A stretch of 37,787 nt of DNA from Neobacillus niacini (GCF_000759675.1 NZ_BAWM01000066.1:14387-52173), one strand, 5' to 3'; counted from the stretch's first letter, positions 16,648 through 24,385 are shown. The notes: generated by a model not told the origin, from the sequence alone. Program-made: numbers and translations.

Positions 16648-17661
16648 ATGTCAGACAATAAAATTTCTCGGCGGGATATTTTAAAAATAGGAACTACTGG
16701 AGCACTAGGTATAGCAGGAAGCATTTATTTAAATAAAGTTGCACCATTTTCAAATGTGGCTCATGCAGAGAACCATAAATCAAGTCACAATAATCATTCT
16801 GTAAATCACACCACTATGCATGAAACTGAAAAAACAGTAGGTTATAAAATGGCTGAACGCCTCTTAACGGAATTTGATTATGGAAAAGTGACTAAACTTT
16901 TAGATGGTCGGAATCTACGAGAATACAAAGTTGTTGCAATTGATAAGGAAATAGAAATTGCAAAAGGAATTAAGTATCCAGGATGGACCTACAATGGAAC
17001 GATTCCAGGACCAACCTTTCGTTGTACCGAAGGGGATTTACTACGGTTCCATTTTATTAACCAAGGAAGTCATCCACACTCAATACATTTTCATGGTATT
17101 CACCCACCTGAGATGGATGGAATAGCACCTATCGCTCCGGGTAAATCATTTACCTATGAATTTGAAGCAAAGCCATATGGCTTACAAATTTATCATTGCC
17201 ATGTTTTACCTTTACGCCGACATATTCATAAAGGATTGTATGGTAATTTCATAATTGATCCAAAAACACCAAGGGAGCCAGCCAAAGAATTAAATATGGT
17301 CATGAATGCATATGACTTAGATTTAGATGGTGCAAACGAATTTTATACAGTGAATGGGTACGCCTTTGCCTTTATGAATCATCCCATTAAAATCAAGAAG
17401 GATGAGCTTGTCCGTATCTATTTGAGTAATTTAACTGAATTTGACTTATTAAACTCATTTCATTTACATGCCAACTATTTTACGTATATTCCAACAGGTA
17501 GAAATGACAACCCCATTCAATTTACAGATACCATCATGCAATGCCAAGGAGAACGTGGGATTCTTGAGGTTCGTTTTCCATACAAGGGAAAGTATATGTT
17601 TCATGCTCATGTTAGCGAATTTGCTGAGCTTGGCTGGATGGGATTCTTTGAGGTTGAATAG
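16648..17661 (+). CDS. Tat-exported two-domain multicopper oxidase / nitrite reductase-like protein
   Basis: A 337-residue secreted cuproenzyme. Residues 7-40 are a twin-arginine signal (SRRDILKIGTTGALGIAG, then AHA). A His-rich stretch follows (residues 43-58). Cupredoxin domain 1 has HPHSIHFHGIH (142-152) and YHCHVLPLRRH (182-192), i.e. type 1 copper Cys184 and nearby histidines. Domain 2 has HLHANYF (272-278) and FHAHVSEF (318-325), where HAH replaces HCH, so it has no second type 1 site. This matches two-domain oxidases with type 1 copper in domain 1, the layout of copper nitrite reductases, and not three-domain CotA/CueO. The ribosome site is GAGGGAGG. A ZIP protein and TatA follow in the same operon. 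Confidence 0.87.
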   Translation: MSDNKISRRDILKIGTTGALGIAGSIYLNKVAPFSNVAHAENHKSSHNNHSVNHTTMHETEKTVGYKMAERLLTEFDYGKVTKLLDGRNLREYKVVAIDKEIEIAKGIKYPGWTYNGTIPGPTFRCTEGDLLRFHFINQGSHPHSIHFHGIHPPEMDGIAPIAPGKSFTYEFEAKPYGLQIYHCHVLPLRRHIHKGLYGNFIIDPKTPREPAKELNMVMNAYDLDLDGANEFYTVNGYAFAFMNHPIKIKKDELVRIYLSNLTEFDLLNSFHLHANYFTYIPTGRNDNPIQFTDTIMQCQGERGILEVRFPYKGKYMFHAHVSEFAELGWMGFFEVE

Positions 17662-17676
17662 AAAGGAATGAAAATC

Positions 17677-18846
17677 ATGAATTTAAAATGGTTGATTACG
17701 GGTCTTATTCCTTTTGTTCTGTTACTGCTTGTTTTGGGATGGGTCTTTAAAAATGGATCTGGAGTAGAACGAGATCCTGCTGCTCCAATTGAAGTGCTAA
17801 ATATTGAACAAATTAAAATCAAACCATCAGGATTTGAGCTAGATGTCAGTAATACAGGCCCTGAAACATTGACTATATCCCAAGTAATTGTTGATGATTC
17901 TATATGGAATTTTTCTATGACTCCAAATACCACACTTAAACGATTTGAGGATGGAAAAGTAACGATTAATTATCCATGGGTCGAAGGTGATCCCCATACG
18001 GTTCTATTAATATCTGAAAATGGAATCATAACGGAAGCAGTCATTGATGCAGCAACTTTAACTCCCGAATTTTCTTGGGATAATGTATTGAATTACGGAT
18101 TTATTGGGTTCTATGTAGGGATTGTTCCGATTACTTTAGGATTATTGTGGTATCCATTTATGAAGCGTTTGAAAAAAACCTGGATTAATGCCATTCTTGC
18201 TCTTACAGTTGGTCTCCTATTATTCTTATTTTTTGGGACGTTAATTGATGGATTTGAAATTGGAGCTGAAGCACCATCTGTCTTCCAAGGAAACATGGTG
18301 GTAATTATTAGTACTGTTCTTACTTTTCTTCTGTTAATTGGTTTTGATCAATACCAACAACAAAGACAAAAAAGAAATGGTTATTCACCACTAGGAATTG
18401 CCTTATTGATGGCAACAGGAATTGGGCTTCATAATTTTGGTGAAGGTTTAGCAATTGGTTCATCTTTTGCACTCGGGGAAGCTGCATTGGGTACGTTTTT
18501 AATCATTGGTTTCACCCTGCATAATATCACTGAGGGAATAGGGATTGCTGCTCCATTATTAAAAACTAAGCCAAAGTTTAGCCAATTTGTATTATTAGGT
18601 ACGATTGCAGGTGCACCTGCTATTTTGGGAACTTGGTTCGGAGGGTTTATCTTTTCACCAATTTGGGGTGCAGTATTTTTAGGTATTGGTGCAGGTGCCA
18701 TATTGCAGGTAATTTTCGTTATTTCCAAAATGCTAATGGAAGATCATAAAAAGAATAATAAACCTTTTGTATCGTGGATGAATTTTGCGGGCTTTACAAT
18801 TGGAATATTAATCATGTATTTTACAGCTTTCTTTGTAAAATTTTAA
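17677..18846 (+). CDS. ZIP-family metal transporter with N-terminal extracytoplasmic domain
   Basis: A 389-residue membrane protein. One N-terminal helix (about 5-24) is followed by a ~100-residue beta-rich domain outside the membrane (IEVLNIEQIKIKPSGFELDV), then about eight helices with ZIP motifs GIGLHNFGEGLAIG and GFTLHNITEGIGIAAP. I chose the second ATG (17677) because AAAGGA stands 9 nt before it; the first ATG at 17668 touches the ribosome site. Domain order differs from the ordinary ZIP at 12984-13721. It lies between the copper oxidase and tatA, which suggests linked metal handling, but the metal is unknown. Confidence 0.82.
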   Translation: MNLKWLITGLIPFVLLLLVLGWVFKNGSGVERDPAAPIEVLNIEQIKIKPSGFELDVSNTGPETLTISQVIVDDSIWNFSMTPNTTLKRFEDGKVTINYPWVEGDPHTVLLISENGIITEAVIDAATLTPEFSWDNVLNYGFIGFYVGIVPITLGLLWYPFMKRLKKTWINAILALTVGLLLFLFFGTLIDGFEIGAEAPSVFQGNMVVIISTVLTFLLLIGFDQYQQQRQKRNGYSPLGIALLMATGIGLHNFGEGLAIGSSFALGEAALGTFLIIGFTLHNITEGIGIAAPLLKTKPKFSQFVLLGTIAGAPAILGTWFGGFIFSPIWGAVFLGIGAGAILQVIFVISKMLMEDHKKNNKPFVSWMNFAGFTIGILIMYFTAFFVKF

Positions 18847-18858
18847 AGGGTGGTTGAA

Positions 18859-19026
18859 ATGGGCAATATAGGACTAAGTGGTGGGATAATAATTTTTGTT
18901 ATTGCTTTAATTGTTTTTGGACCGAAAAAGCTCCCAGAGCTCGGTCGTGCAGTGGGAACGACACTTAGAGAATTTAAGCAGTCAACAAAAGGAATAATGG
19001 ATGATAATCAGGATAAAGAAAAATAA
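18859..19026 (+). CDS. tatA: Twin-arginine translocase subunit TatA
   Basis: A 55-residue protein: N-terminal membrane helix (GGIIIFVIALIVFGPKKLPE), the conserved FGPKKLPELGRAVG hinge, an amphipathic helix (TTLREFKQSTKG) and a charged tail. That is the full TatA/TatAd layout. GGGTGG is the ribosome site. It begins 12 bases after the ZIP gene and is third in the operon whose first product carries a Tat signal, as in B. subtilis phoD-tatAd-tatCd. No tatC is present here, so it must work with a TatC encoded elsewhere. Confidence 0.9.
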   Translation: MGNIGLSGGIIIFVIALIVFGPKKLPELGRAVGTTLREFKQSTKGIMDDNQDKEK

Positions 19027-19040
19027 AAACTTCAAATTAA

Positions 19041-19080
19041 TGGTGGCCACCGTATTAAGACGATGAGCCACCTTCTCTTC
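19041..19080. terminator. Hairpin after tatA
   Basis: GGTGGC at 19043-19048 pairs with GCCACC about 25 bases on, followed by TTCTCTT. It also lies on the far side of the 66-residue minus-strand gene and could close both units. Confidence 0.5.
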
Positions 19081-19148
19081 ACCTTGAGTTACATGTTCTT
19101 CATTTGCATGAATAATAAAGAAGTAACCTACTCCTTTGATGGCATTTG

Positions 19149-19349
19149 TCAGCCGCCTTCTATACAAGTAGTAGTTGTGCTCCCAACAATATTATTTAAT
19201 TCAATTAAAAGGTTAGCGAGACTTTCTGCTGCTATAAATGTTTCCATTGGTCTTTCAGTTAGTGGTACATTATGTTTACTAAAAATGGTAGCAGTGACTT
19301 CCCAAATTTCAACTATAGCTTTAGGTGACATATTAGGCTGTATAACCAT
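19149..19349 (-). CDS. 66-residue protein of unknown function, after arsC
   Basis: AGGAG lies 8 nt before the chosen ATG (MVIQPNMSPKAIVEIW). The first half, PKAIVEIWEVTATIFSKHNV, looks like the helical start of DUF1858/ScdA-N-type domains. The end is TTTTCIEGG, with a single cysteine. It is on the arsR-acr3-arsC strand about 165 bases after arsC, so it may be part of that transcript. The frame closes with a UGA, followed six codons later by UAG. Given the two other UGA cases I looked for a recoding signal here and found none. Function unknown. Confidence 0.6.
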   Translation of the reverse strand: MVIQPNMSPKAIVEIWEVTATIFSKHNVPLTERPMETFIAAESLANLLIELNNIVGSTTTTCIEGG

Positions 19350-19514
19350 TTCAAATACTCCTTTCAATTGGCGTGATTTTTTATCTAACTCCATCCCCTT
19401 TCAAAAAATTCACTTACTTTTCTTACTTGTTTATTTTCATTTTGGAAATAAACAAGTATTATTCTATGAATATAAAAGTCATTTATTTGGAATAAAGTCA
19501 GACAATATACTTTT

Positions 19515-19937
19515 TTACTTGCCAATTTCAGCAAAAGTTTTAATACGATCTCCGATTTCATCACGGACCCGTTGGAAGAATGCCCATTTTTCTTCGTCTG
19601 TTCCTTGAGCTTTAGCTGGGTCATCAAACCCCCAATGAACTCGCGTTACCTTTGGTGGTGTGATTGGACACTTATCTGCAGCGTCTCCACAAAGAGTTAC
19701 AACTAAATCAGCATTGTTTAAATACTCTGGATCGATAATATCAGAAGTATGATTGGAAATATCAATTCCGGCTTCCTTCATAGCTTTTACAGCATTTGGA
19801 TTTAAACCATGTGCTTCAATTCCAGCACTGCGTACTTCCCACTCATCACCTAAATATTTTTTTGCCCATCCCTCTGCCATTTGGCTTCTGCAAGAATTTC
19901 CTGTACATAAGAAGTAAAGTAACTTTTTGTTTTCCAT
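19515..19937 (-). CDS. arsC: Thioredoxin-coupled arsenate reductase
   Basis: A 140-residue enzyme of the low-molecular-weight phosphatase fold that reduces arsenate to arsenite. The P-loop CTGNSCRSQ has C11, and the two resolving cysteines are C83 and C90 (TLCGDAADKCP), one residue later than in B. subtilis ArsC. The ATG at 19937 follows AAAGGTGG; the upstream GTG is inside that ribosome site. It follows acr3 by 26 bases in the arsR-acr3-arsC operon. These are ordinary cysteines, not UGA codons. Confidence 0.94.
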   Translation of the reverse strand: MENKKLLYFLCTGNSCRSQMAEGWAKKYLGDEWEVRSAGIEAHGLNPNAVKAMKEAGIDISNHTSDIIDPEYLNNADLVVTLCGDAADKCPITPPKVTRVHWGFDDPAKAQGTDEEKWAFFQRVRDEIGDRIKTFAEIGK

Positions 19938-19963
19938 GTTGTATTCCACCTTTATTATTTGTT

Positions 19964-21019
19964 TTAGGCTGCTTGATCTTTAAAATACTTTCGTTTAAAC
20001 CATAATGCCACGTTTACTAACGCTATCATGACTGGCACTTCTACAAGTGGACCAATTACTGCCGCAAAGGCTGCACCAGAATGGATTCCAAAAACACCAA
20101 CAGCTACAGCAATCGCTAATTCAAAGTTATTACTTCCAGCTGTAAATGCAAGGGTTGTAGTTACAGGGTAATTCGCTCCAATTTTCTTTCCCATGTAAAA
20201 TGATACAAAGAACATAAGAATAAAATAAATTAACAAGGGAATAGCAATCCGTACCACGTCTAAAGGCAATGCTACAATTGTATCTCCTTTTAAAGAGAAC
20301 ATAATGATAATTGTAAATAGTAGAGCAACTAATGTAATAGGACTAATCTTTGGAATAAAAACTTTCTCATACCATTGTCTGCCTTTTGCTTTTACAAGCG
20401 CAAACCGTGTGATCATTCCCGCAATAAAAGGAATACCTAAATAAATGAAAACTGATTTTGCAACTTCCAGCATGGTTATGTTTACAACCGCTCCTTCAAG
20501 CCCGACCCATTGTGGAATAACGGTAACAAACACATAGGCATAAACGGAAAAGAATAACATTTGGAAAATAGAGTTAAATGCGACTAATCCTGCTGCATAC
20601 TCTGTATCACCTTTTGCAAGGTCATTCCAAACGATTACCATCGCAATACAACGAGCTAAGCCAATCATGATAAGACCAATCATATATTCGGGTTTATCAG
20701 GTAGAAAGATGATTGCTAATAAAAACATTAGAATTGGCCCGATGATCCAGTTTTGAACAAGTGATAGTACCAACACCTTTACATCTTTAAAAACTCGCCC
20801 AATTTCCTCATAACGTACCTTTGCTAGTGGAGGGTACATCATTAAAATTAAACCAATAGCGAGTGGGATTGATGTAGTCCCCACTTGCAAGCTGTTCATT
20901 CCTTCGACAAACTCAGGAAATATGAATCCTAATCCAATACCTACTGCCATTGCAAGAAATATCCAAAGCGTTAAGTATCGATCCAAGAATGATAGACGTT
21001 TCTTCTCTGTTTTACTCAT
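19964..21019 (-). CDS. acr3: Acr3-family arsenite efflux permease
   Basis: A 351-residue membrane protein with ten hydrophobic helices. It starts LSFLDRYLTLWIFLAMAVGI, the usual ACR3 opening, and has the key cysteine in GLARCIAMVIVWNDLAKGD and the EVPVMIALVN helix near the end. It exports arsenite made by ArsC. The start MSKTEKKR was chosen since GGGAG lies 8 nt upstream. It sits between arsR and arsC. A second, unrelated arsenite-type permease (ArsB-like) is at 35988-37343. Confidence 0.94.
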   Translation of the reverse strand: MSKTEKKRLSFLDRYLTLWIFLAMAVGIGLGFIFPEFVEGMNSLQVGTTSIPLAIGLILMMYPPLAKVRYEEIGRVFKDVKVLVLSLVQNWIIGPILMFLLAIIFLPDKPEYMIGLIMIGLARCIAMVIVWNDLAKGDTEYAAGLVAFNSIFQMLFFSVYAYVFVTVIPQWVGLEGAVVNITMLEVAKSVFIYLGIPFIAGMITRFALVKAKGRQWYEKVFIPKISPITLVALLFTIIIMFSLKGDTIVALPLDVVRIAIPLLIYFILMFFVSFYMGKKIGANYPVTTTLAFTAGSNNFELAIAVAVGVFGIHSGAAFAAVIGPLVEVPVMIALVNVALWFKRKYFKDQAA

Positions 21020-21045
21020 TTTTCCACTCCCAATATAAAATAAAT

Positions 21046-21393
21046 CTAACATCCGCATTGAAGTGTCGGATTCACTTTTTCAATCATTTTAATTTTATCT
21101 GTCTGATCTGGTATATGTTCCAAAATATCTTCTATCAATCCATAATAGTCACTCTGATGATTCAATGAATAGAAAATCCATTGACCCCTCCGCTCTTCCT
21201 TAACCATGCCTGCATCTTTTAATTTGCGAAGATGCTGGCTGATGGATGGCTGACTCATTTCAAACACTTCAAGAAATTCACAGACACAACATTCACGTTG
21301 TTTTAAAATACCAGCAATCGTTAACCGTGTTTTATCACCTAATAATTTTAAAACATTAGCAGCCTTTTCCAATTCAACTTTTGCTTGCAACAC
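21046..21393 (-). CDS. arsR: ArsR, arsenite-responsive repressor
   Basis: A 115-residue winged-helix repressor. The sensor cysteines are in RECCVCEF, at the start of the recognition region, with SQPSISQHLRKLKDAG as the DNA-binding helices. The C-terminal LQCGC adds further thiols. The start is GTG at 21393 with GAGAGG 7-8 nt before it; the GTG at 21402 lies inside that site. It heads the ars operon and should repress it until arsenite or antimonite binds. Confidence 0.92.
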   Translation of the reverse strand: MLQAKVELEKAANVLKLLGDKTRLTIAGILKQRECCVCEFLEVFEMSQPSISQHLRKLKDAGMVKEERRGQWIFYSLNHQSDYYGLIEDILEHIPDQTDKIKMIEKVNPTLQCGC

Positions 21394-21415
21394 GATTTGC
21401 ACCTCTCTTAAATTG

Positions 21416-21440
21416 ATATATAACTATTTGCTTATATAGT
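21416..21440 (-). promoter_or_regulatory. Candidate ArsR operator
   Basis: ATATAACTATTTGCTTATAT is an imperfect inverted repeat about 25 bases upstream of arsR. ArsR-family operators often have this AT-rich dyad form. Confidence 0.4.
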
Positions 21441-21574
21441 AAAACAAGTATTGATTGTATTCAAGACTTATAGTGTAAAGGTACTGTAAAAATATCCTGA
21501 TTCTAATTTTGGAGAAGTGGAAGAATATTCATAAGCAATATTAGAAAACCTAGTATTATATGGAGGTGAGATAA

Positions 21575-21925
21575 ATGAAAAAACTGCTCTATGGTATAGT
21601 TTGTGTTGCCTTTCTAGGCTTTCTGACAGCTTGTGGAGGCGGTGATGACGAAACTGAACAAGATACAACACCTACTGAAAAACAGACTACTGAAGAGACA
21701 GCGGAGGCTGGTGCTGGTGATGAACTATTTCAGCAAAGCTGTGCCTCATGTCATGGTGGAGATTTAAAAAGTGGTGGAGCTCCAGATCTAGATAAGATTG
21801 GCGCTAAATACTCCAAAGATGAAATTTTAGGAATTATTGAAAACGGAAAAGGCGGTATGCCTGCAGGAGTTCTTAAAGGTGAAGATGCAGATGCTGTTGC
21901 TTCATGGCTTTCAGAGAAAAAATAA
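21575..21925 (+). CDS. cccB: Cytochrome c-551 lipoprotein, CccB-like
   Basis: A 116-residue small c-type cytochrome anchored by lipid. The signal ends in FLTAC (C20), followed by an acidic Thr/Glu linker, the haem site CASCH and the axial methionine in GGMPAG. It matches B. subtilis CccB in size and order. It carries electrons at the outer face of the membrane. GGAGGTGAG precedes the ATG. It has its own terminator; the candidate selenoprotein lipoprotein follows on the same strand. Confidence 0.92.
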   Translation: MKKLLYGIVCVAFLGFLTACGGGDDETEQDTTPTEKQTTEETAEAGAGDELFQQSCASCHGGDLKSGGAPDLDKIGAKYSKDEILGIIENGKGGMPAGVLKGEDADAVASWLSEKK

Positions 21926-21931
21926 GGAATG

Positions 21932-21966
21932 AAAAAACCAGATTGGATATCCAATCTGGTTTTTTA
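21932..21966 (+). terminator. Terminator of cccB
   Basis: AAAACCAGATTGGAT is followed directly by its perfect complement ATCCAATCTGGTTTT and further T residues. Confidence 0.9.
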
Positions 21967-22088
21967 AATTTTAAGATTGGAGCTACATTTTATAAAAACG
22001 ACCTATTAAGAGCAATTATTGGAAAGTTATAATAATCTACACTACAATTAAGGTATTAAATATATATTCAAATAGTAAGGAGTAAAAT

Positions 22089-22598
22089 ATGAAACCTAAA
22101 GTAATAGTCTTTTTCCTGATTTCGATTCTAGTTTTAGCAGCATGCGGACAAAAGACACTTAGCGAGCCAATCACACTTCATAACCAGGATCAAAAAGAAG
22201 TAACGTTTCCATTAGAAAAACCAACAGTATTCTTTTTCATTACTTCCTACACCTGAGGACTTTGCCACCAGCAACTAGTTCAGTTGCATGAAAATATTGG
22301 AAAATTAGATGGCTTGGATGTAGAAATGTACGTAATTAGCAAAGATTTACCCGAAGAACAGCTTCAATTATACAAAGAACTAGAAGGTATTTATGGTCAA
22401 AGTCTATCCTTCGTTTCTGATCCTGATTTGGAAATGATTGATTTCATGGGCATGAAAAATGGTGATGTAGCTTATAGAGGCTACGGAATGATTGACCAGG
22501 ATGGGAAAGTCGTTTTTAAAACGGTAAATGATCACTGGGGAGAGCAAATTGATAAAACAGTAGAAGAAATTAAGGATGAATATAAAAAACTAAAATAA
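22089..22598 (+). CDS. Thioredoxin-fold lipoprotein with in-frame UGA at the first Cys of CxxC (candidate selenoprotein)
   Basis: Read through one UGA this is a 169-residue lipoprotein. AAGGAG lies 7 nt before the ATG. The signal ends in LVLAAC (C19). A thioredoxin/peroxiredoxin-like fold follows: PTVFFFITSYT, then UGA (codon 56), GLC (C59), HQQLVQLHENIG. The motif is therefore UxxC in place of the redox CxxC. Later come VISKDLPEEQ, SFVSDPDLEMIDFMG and GYGMIDQDGKVVFK, the usual second half of AhpC/TSA-like domains. A perfect 6-bp hairpin with a 5-base loop starts 15 nt after the UGA. Normal gene calling would report only codons from 22284. Probable role: reductase or peroxidase on the outer face of the membrane. 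A nonsense mutation is the alternative. Confidence 0.85.
22271..22287 (+). promoter_or_regulatory. Candidate SECIS hairpin in the thioredoxin-fold gene
   Basis: GCAACT pairs perfectly with AGTTGC around the loop AGTTC. The loop G is 22 nt after the UGA, the same distance as in the cadA hairpin, and close to that in E. coli fdhF as I recall it. Confidence 0.6.
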
Positions 22599-22643
22599 AC
22601 AACAGCAAGCCACAATCAACTAGATTGTGGCTTGCTGTTGTTT
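22598..22643 (+). terminator. Strong terminator after the thioredoxin-fold gene
   Basis: AACAACAGCAAGCCACAATC pairs with GATTGTGGCTTGCTGTTGTT around AACTA. Its position right at the TAA 22596-22598 supports that codon as the true gene end, with the UGA internal. Confidence 0.9.
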
Positions 22644-22812
22644 AAAATACATCATCTATACTTTAATCCTACCAAATACGGAAAAAGGTGACCCAGACTA
22701 TTTTCAAATTTTTTTGTAAACAGACGAACCAATAGCTTACAAATATGAAGTACAATTTGACGAATCCACCTATTATTGGTACCCATGGGAAAAGGCGATT
22801 TTAACGAATTAA
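22644..22812 (+). pseudogene. C-terminal remnant of an unidentified gene
   Basis: A plus-strand frame reads PNTEKGDPDYFQIFL, then TAA (22717-22719), then in the same frame TDEPIAYKYEVQFD and ESTYYWYPWEKAILTN, then TAA. The composition (many Tyr, Trp and acidic residues) looks like real protein, and the in-frame TAA looks like a point mutation in a longer gene. No start or ribosome site is present; the strong terminator directly upstream cuts it off from transcription. I do not recognise the family. Confidence 0.4.
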
Positions 22813-22831
22813 TTCCAAACATTTCTTAAGG

Positions 22832-22872
22832 AAAAAAAAAAAGCTAATCGATTTGATTAGATTTTTTTTTTT
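22832..22872. terminator. Bidirectional terminator at the mhqD end
   Basis: AGCTAATC pairs with GATTAGAT, flanked by 11 A on one side and 11 T on the other. On the minus strand it follows the mhqD stop directly. Confidence 0.8.
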
Positions 22873-23470
22873 ATAATTTTTGATACCATTCTGCGGCAGC
22901 ATCTACTTCTTGTTTGGTCAATTGATGACCTCTATGCTCCCAATGGAGGACAACATTTGCATTTGCATTCTCTAATAAAGATTGTAATTCAGCTGATTCT
23001 AATGGTGAACAAATGGGATCGTTCGTTCCTGCAGCGATAAAAACATGTTTTCCAGTTAAATCTGGAAGATCTATTCTTCTAGGTACCATTGGATGATGTA
23101 GAATCGCACCCTTTAATGCATTTTGATAGTGGAATAGTAAACTCGCTGCTATGTTAGCACCGTTTGAGTAGCCGATTGCGATGATATTATCACGGTCGAA
23201 ATCATATTTCACGGCTGCATCATCAAGAAATTCGTTTAATTCCGTAGTTCGGAAAATCAGGTCTTCTTCATCAAACACCCCTTCCGCTAATCTTCGAAAG
23301 AAACGAGGCATACCATTTTCTAACACATTTCCACGGACACTTAATACAGATGCTTCATCATCAATCATTCCAGCTAATGGCAGAAGGTCTAATTCATTTC
23401 CACCTGTACCATGAAGCATTAGAAAAGTTGGTTTTGTTAAATCTTTTCCCTTATTAAATATGTGTTTCAT
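22871..23470 (-). CDS. mhqD: MhqD-like alpha/beta hydrolase (carboxylesterase/phospholipase family)
   Basis: A 199-residue hydrolase. The oxyanion-region HGTGGNELDLL and the triad are visible: S102 in GYSNGAN, D151 in AAGTNDPIC, H182 in HRGHQLT. It matches B. subtilis MhqD (YodD) in length and sequence features; that enzyme belongs to the MhqR regulon against quinones and catechols. It follows the flavin reductase gene by 18 bases on the same strand, so the two probably share a transcript led from the marR-type gene. Confidence 0.87.
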   Translation of the reverse strand: MKHIFNKGKDLTKPTFLMLHGTGGNELDLLPLAGMIDDEASVLSVRGNVLENGMPRFFRRLAEGVFDEEDLIFRTTELNEFLDDAAVKYDFDRDNIIAIGYSNGANIAASLLFHYQNALKGAILHHPMVPRRIDLPDLTGKHVFIAAGTNDPICSPLESAELQSLLENANANVVLHWEHRGHQLTKQEVDAAAEWYQKL

Positions 23471-23488
23471 TTGACTATACCTCCAGAA

Positions 23489-24097
23489 TCATTTAGGTCG
23501 TTCCATCGAAAAAATTTCACCAATTTTTGCATAATTCGTACCTGCCAATCTGCTTACAGCTCCTAATCCCATCGGATCAATTCTGCCTTTTTCGTAAATA
23601 CCTTCCTCAATATGAAATTGAACTACTTTCCCGATGATTAAATCACATCCTGGAGAATCCTGTCCGCCAAGTTCTAACGAATGTTCTAACTTACACTCCA
23701 TTCGAATTTTTGCTTCCTTAATACCCGGTACTGAAATTTTTACGCTATCTACTGGCGTTAGATTGGCTAATTCTATTTCACTTTCATTAGGCGGTAAACT
23801 TGCTGCAGTTTGATTTATTTTTTCGACATTGTTTTCATCAACAATATGAACGACGAATTCTTTTAACTCGATAATGTTTCTTGCTGTATCCTTTTGCCTT
23901 CCAGCCGCTCGCTGTATTGACAAAGAAATCATTGGGGGATTGGATGAAACAATATTAAAATAACTGAAAGGCGCACCATTTATTATCCCCTCTTCAGACA
24001 TCGTTGTAACAAATGCAATAGGTCTAGGAATAATACTACCAATTAAAAATTTATAATTTTCCCGCTCTGAATTTTCAGAAGTATCGATTGAAAGCAA
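23489..24097 (-). CDS. Flavin reductase-like, FMN-binding split-barrel protein
   Basis: A 202-residue flavin reductase-domain protein. The opening FLIGSIIPRPIAFVTTMSEEG, then GAPFSYFNIVSSNPP, fit the FMN-binding split-barrel family (flavoredoxin/DIM6-like). FVVHIVDENNVEKINQTA and LELGGQDSPGCDLIIGKV complete the fold. The start is TTG with AAGGAG about 10 nt upstream. It lies between the truncated dioxygenase and mhqD, so it may reduce quinones or nitro compounds, but that comes from context only. Confidence 0.82.
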   Translation of the reverse strand: MLSIDTSENSERENYKFLIGSIIPRPIAFVTTMSEEGIINGAPFSYFNIVSSNPPMISLSIQRAAGRQKDTARNIIELKEFVVHIVDENNVEKINQTAASLPPNESEIELANLTPVDSVKISVPGIKEAKIRMECKLEHSLELGGQDSPGCDLIIGKVVQFHIEEGIYEKGRIDPMGLGAVSRLAGTNYAKIGEIFSMERPK

Positions 24098-24113
24098 AAG
24101 AAATCACTCCTTA

Positions 24114-24344
24114 TTAGTCTAATTCTCTTACTTTAAATGGTAGCAAACCTTGTTCAATTTGTCCTCTATGCGGCTCATATTGTTCTGGCAGCGTTAATTT
24201 TTCTCCCATTGTCTCTTGTGTTTCATCATGCGAAAATCCTGGAGGGTCGGTAGCAATTTCAAATAGATTTTCTCCATGCTCTCTAAAGTAAATGGCATTA
24301 AAATAGTTTCTGTCCTGTACTGGAGTGACCCCATATCCATTGTT
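24114..24344 (-). pseudogene. C-terminal fragment of an MhqO/MhqA-type ring-cleaving dioxygenase
   Basis: The frame has no start but reads GYGVTPVQDRNYFNAIYFRE and FEIATDPPGFSHDETQE. Those are the last module of extradiol dioxygenase-like (VOC) proteins of the mhqO/mhqE type; the E in LFEIATDPPGF is the metal ligand. About 77 codons of a ~310-codon gene remain, preceded by TAA. The rest has been deleted between it and the marR gene. It ends about 17 bases before the flavin reductase gene. Confidence 0.8.
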
Positions 24345-24385
24345 TTAACTTAAGAATCTTTAATCCGAGATATTTGTTAAAAAAA

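Noticed and set aside
19149..19151. Third selenocysteine codon
   Set aside because: No Cys-containing motif is aligned to it, no hairpin follows, and only six codons remain before the next stop; kept only as a low-interest note.
19063..19608. Plus-strand ORF of 181 codons
   Set aside because: It runs antisense to the 66-residue gene and arsC and has no ribosome site or family signal.
22284..22284. ATG at 22284 as the start of the thioredoxin-fold gene
   Set aside because: It would begin after the active site; the upstream part has a ribosome site, signal peptide, lipobox and the first strand of the fold in the same frame.
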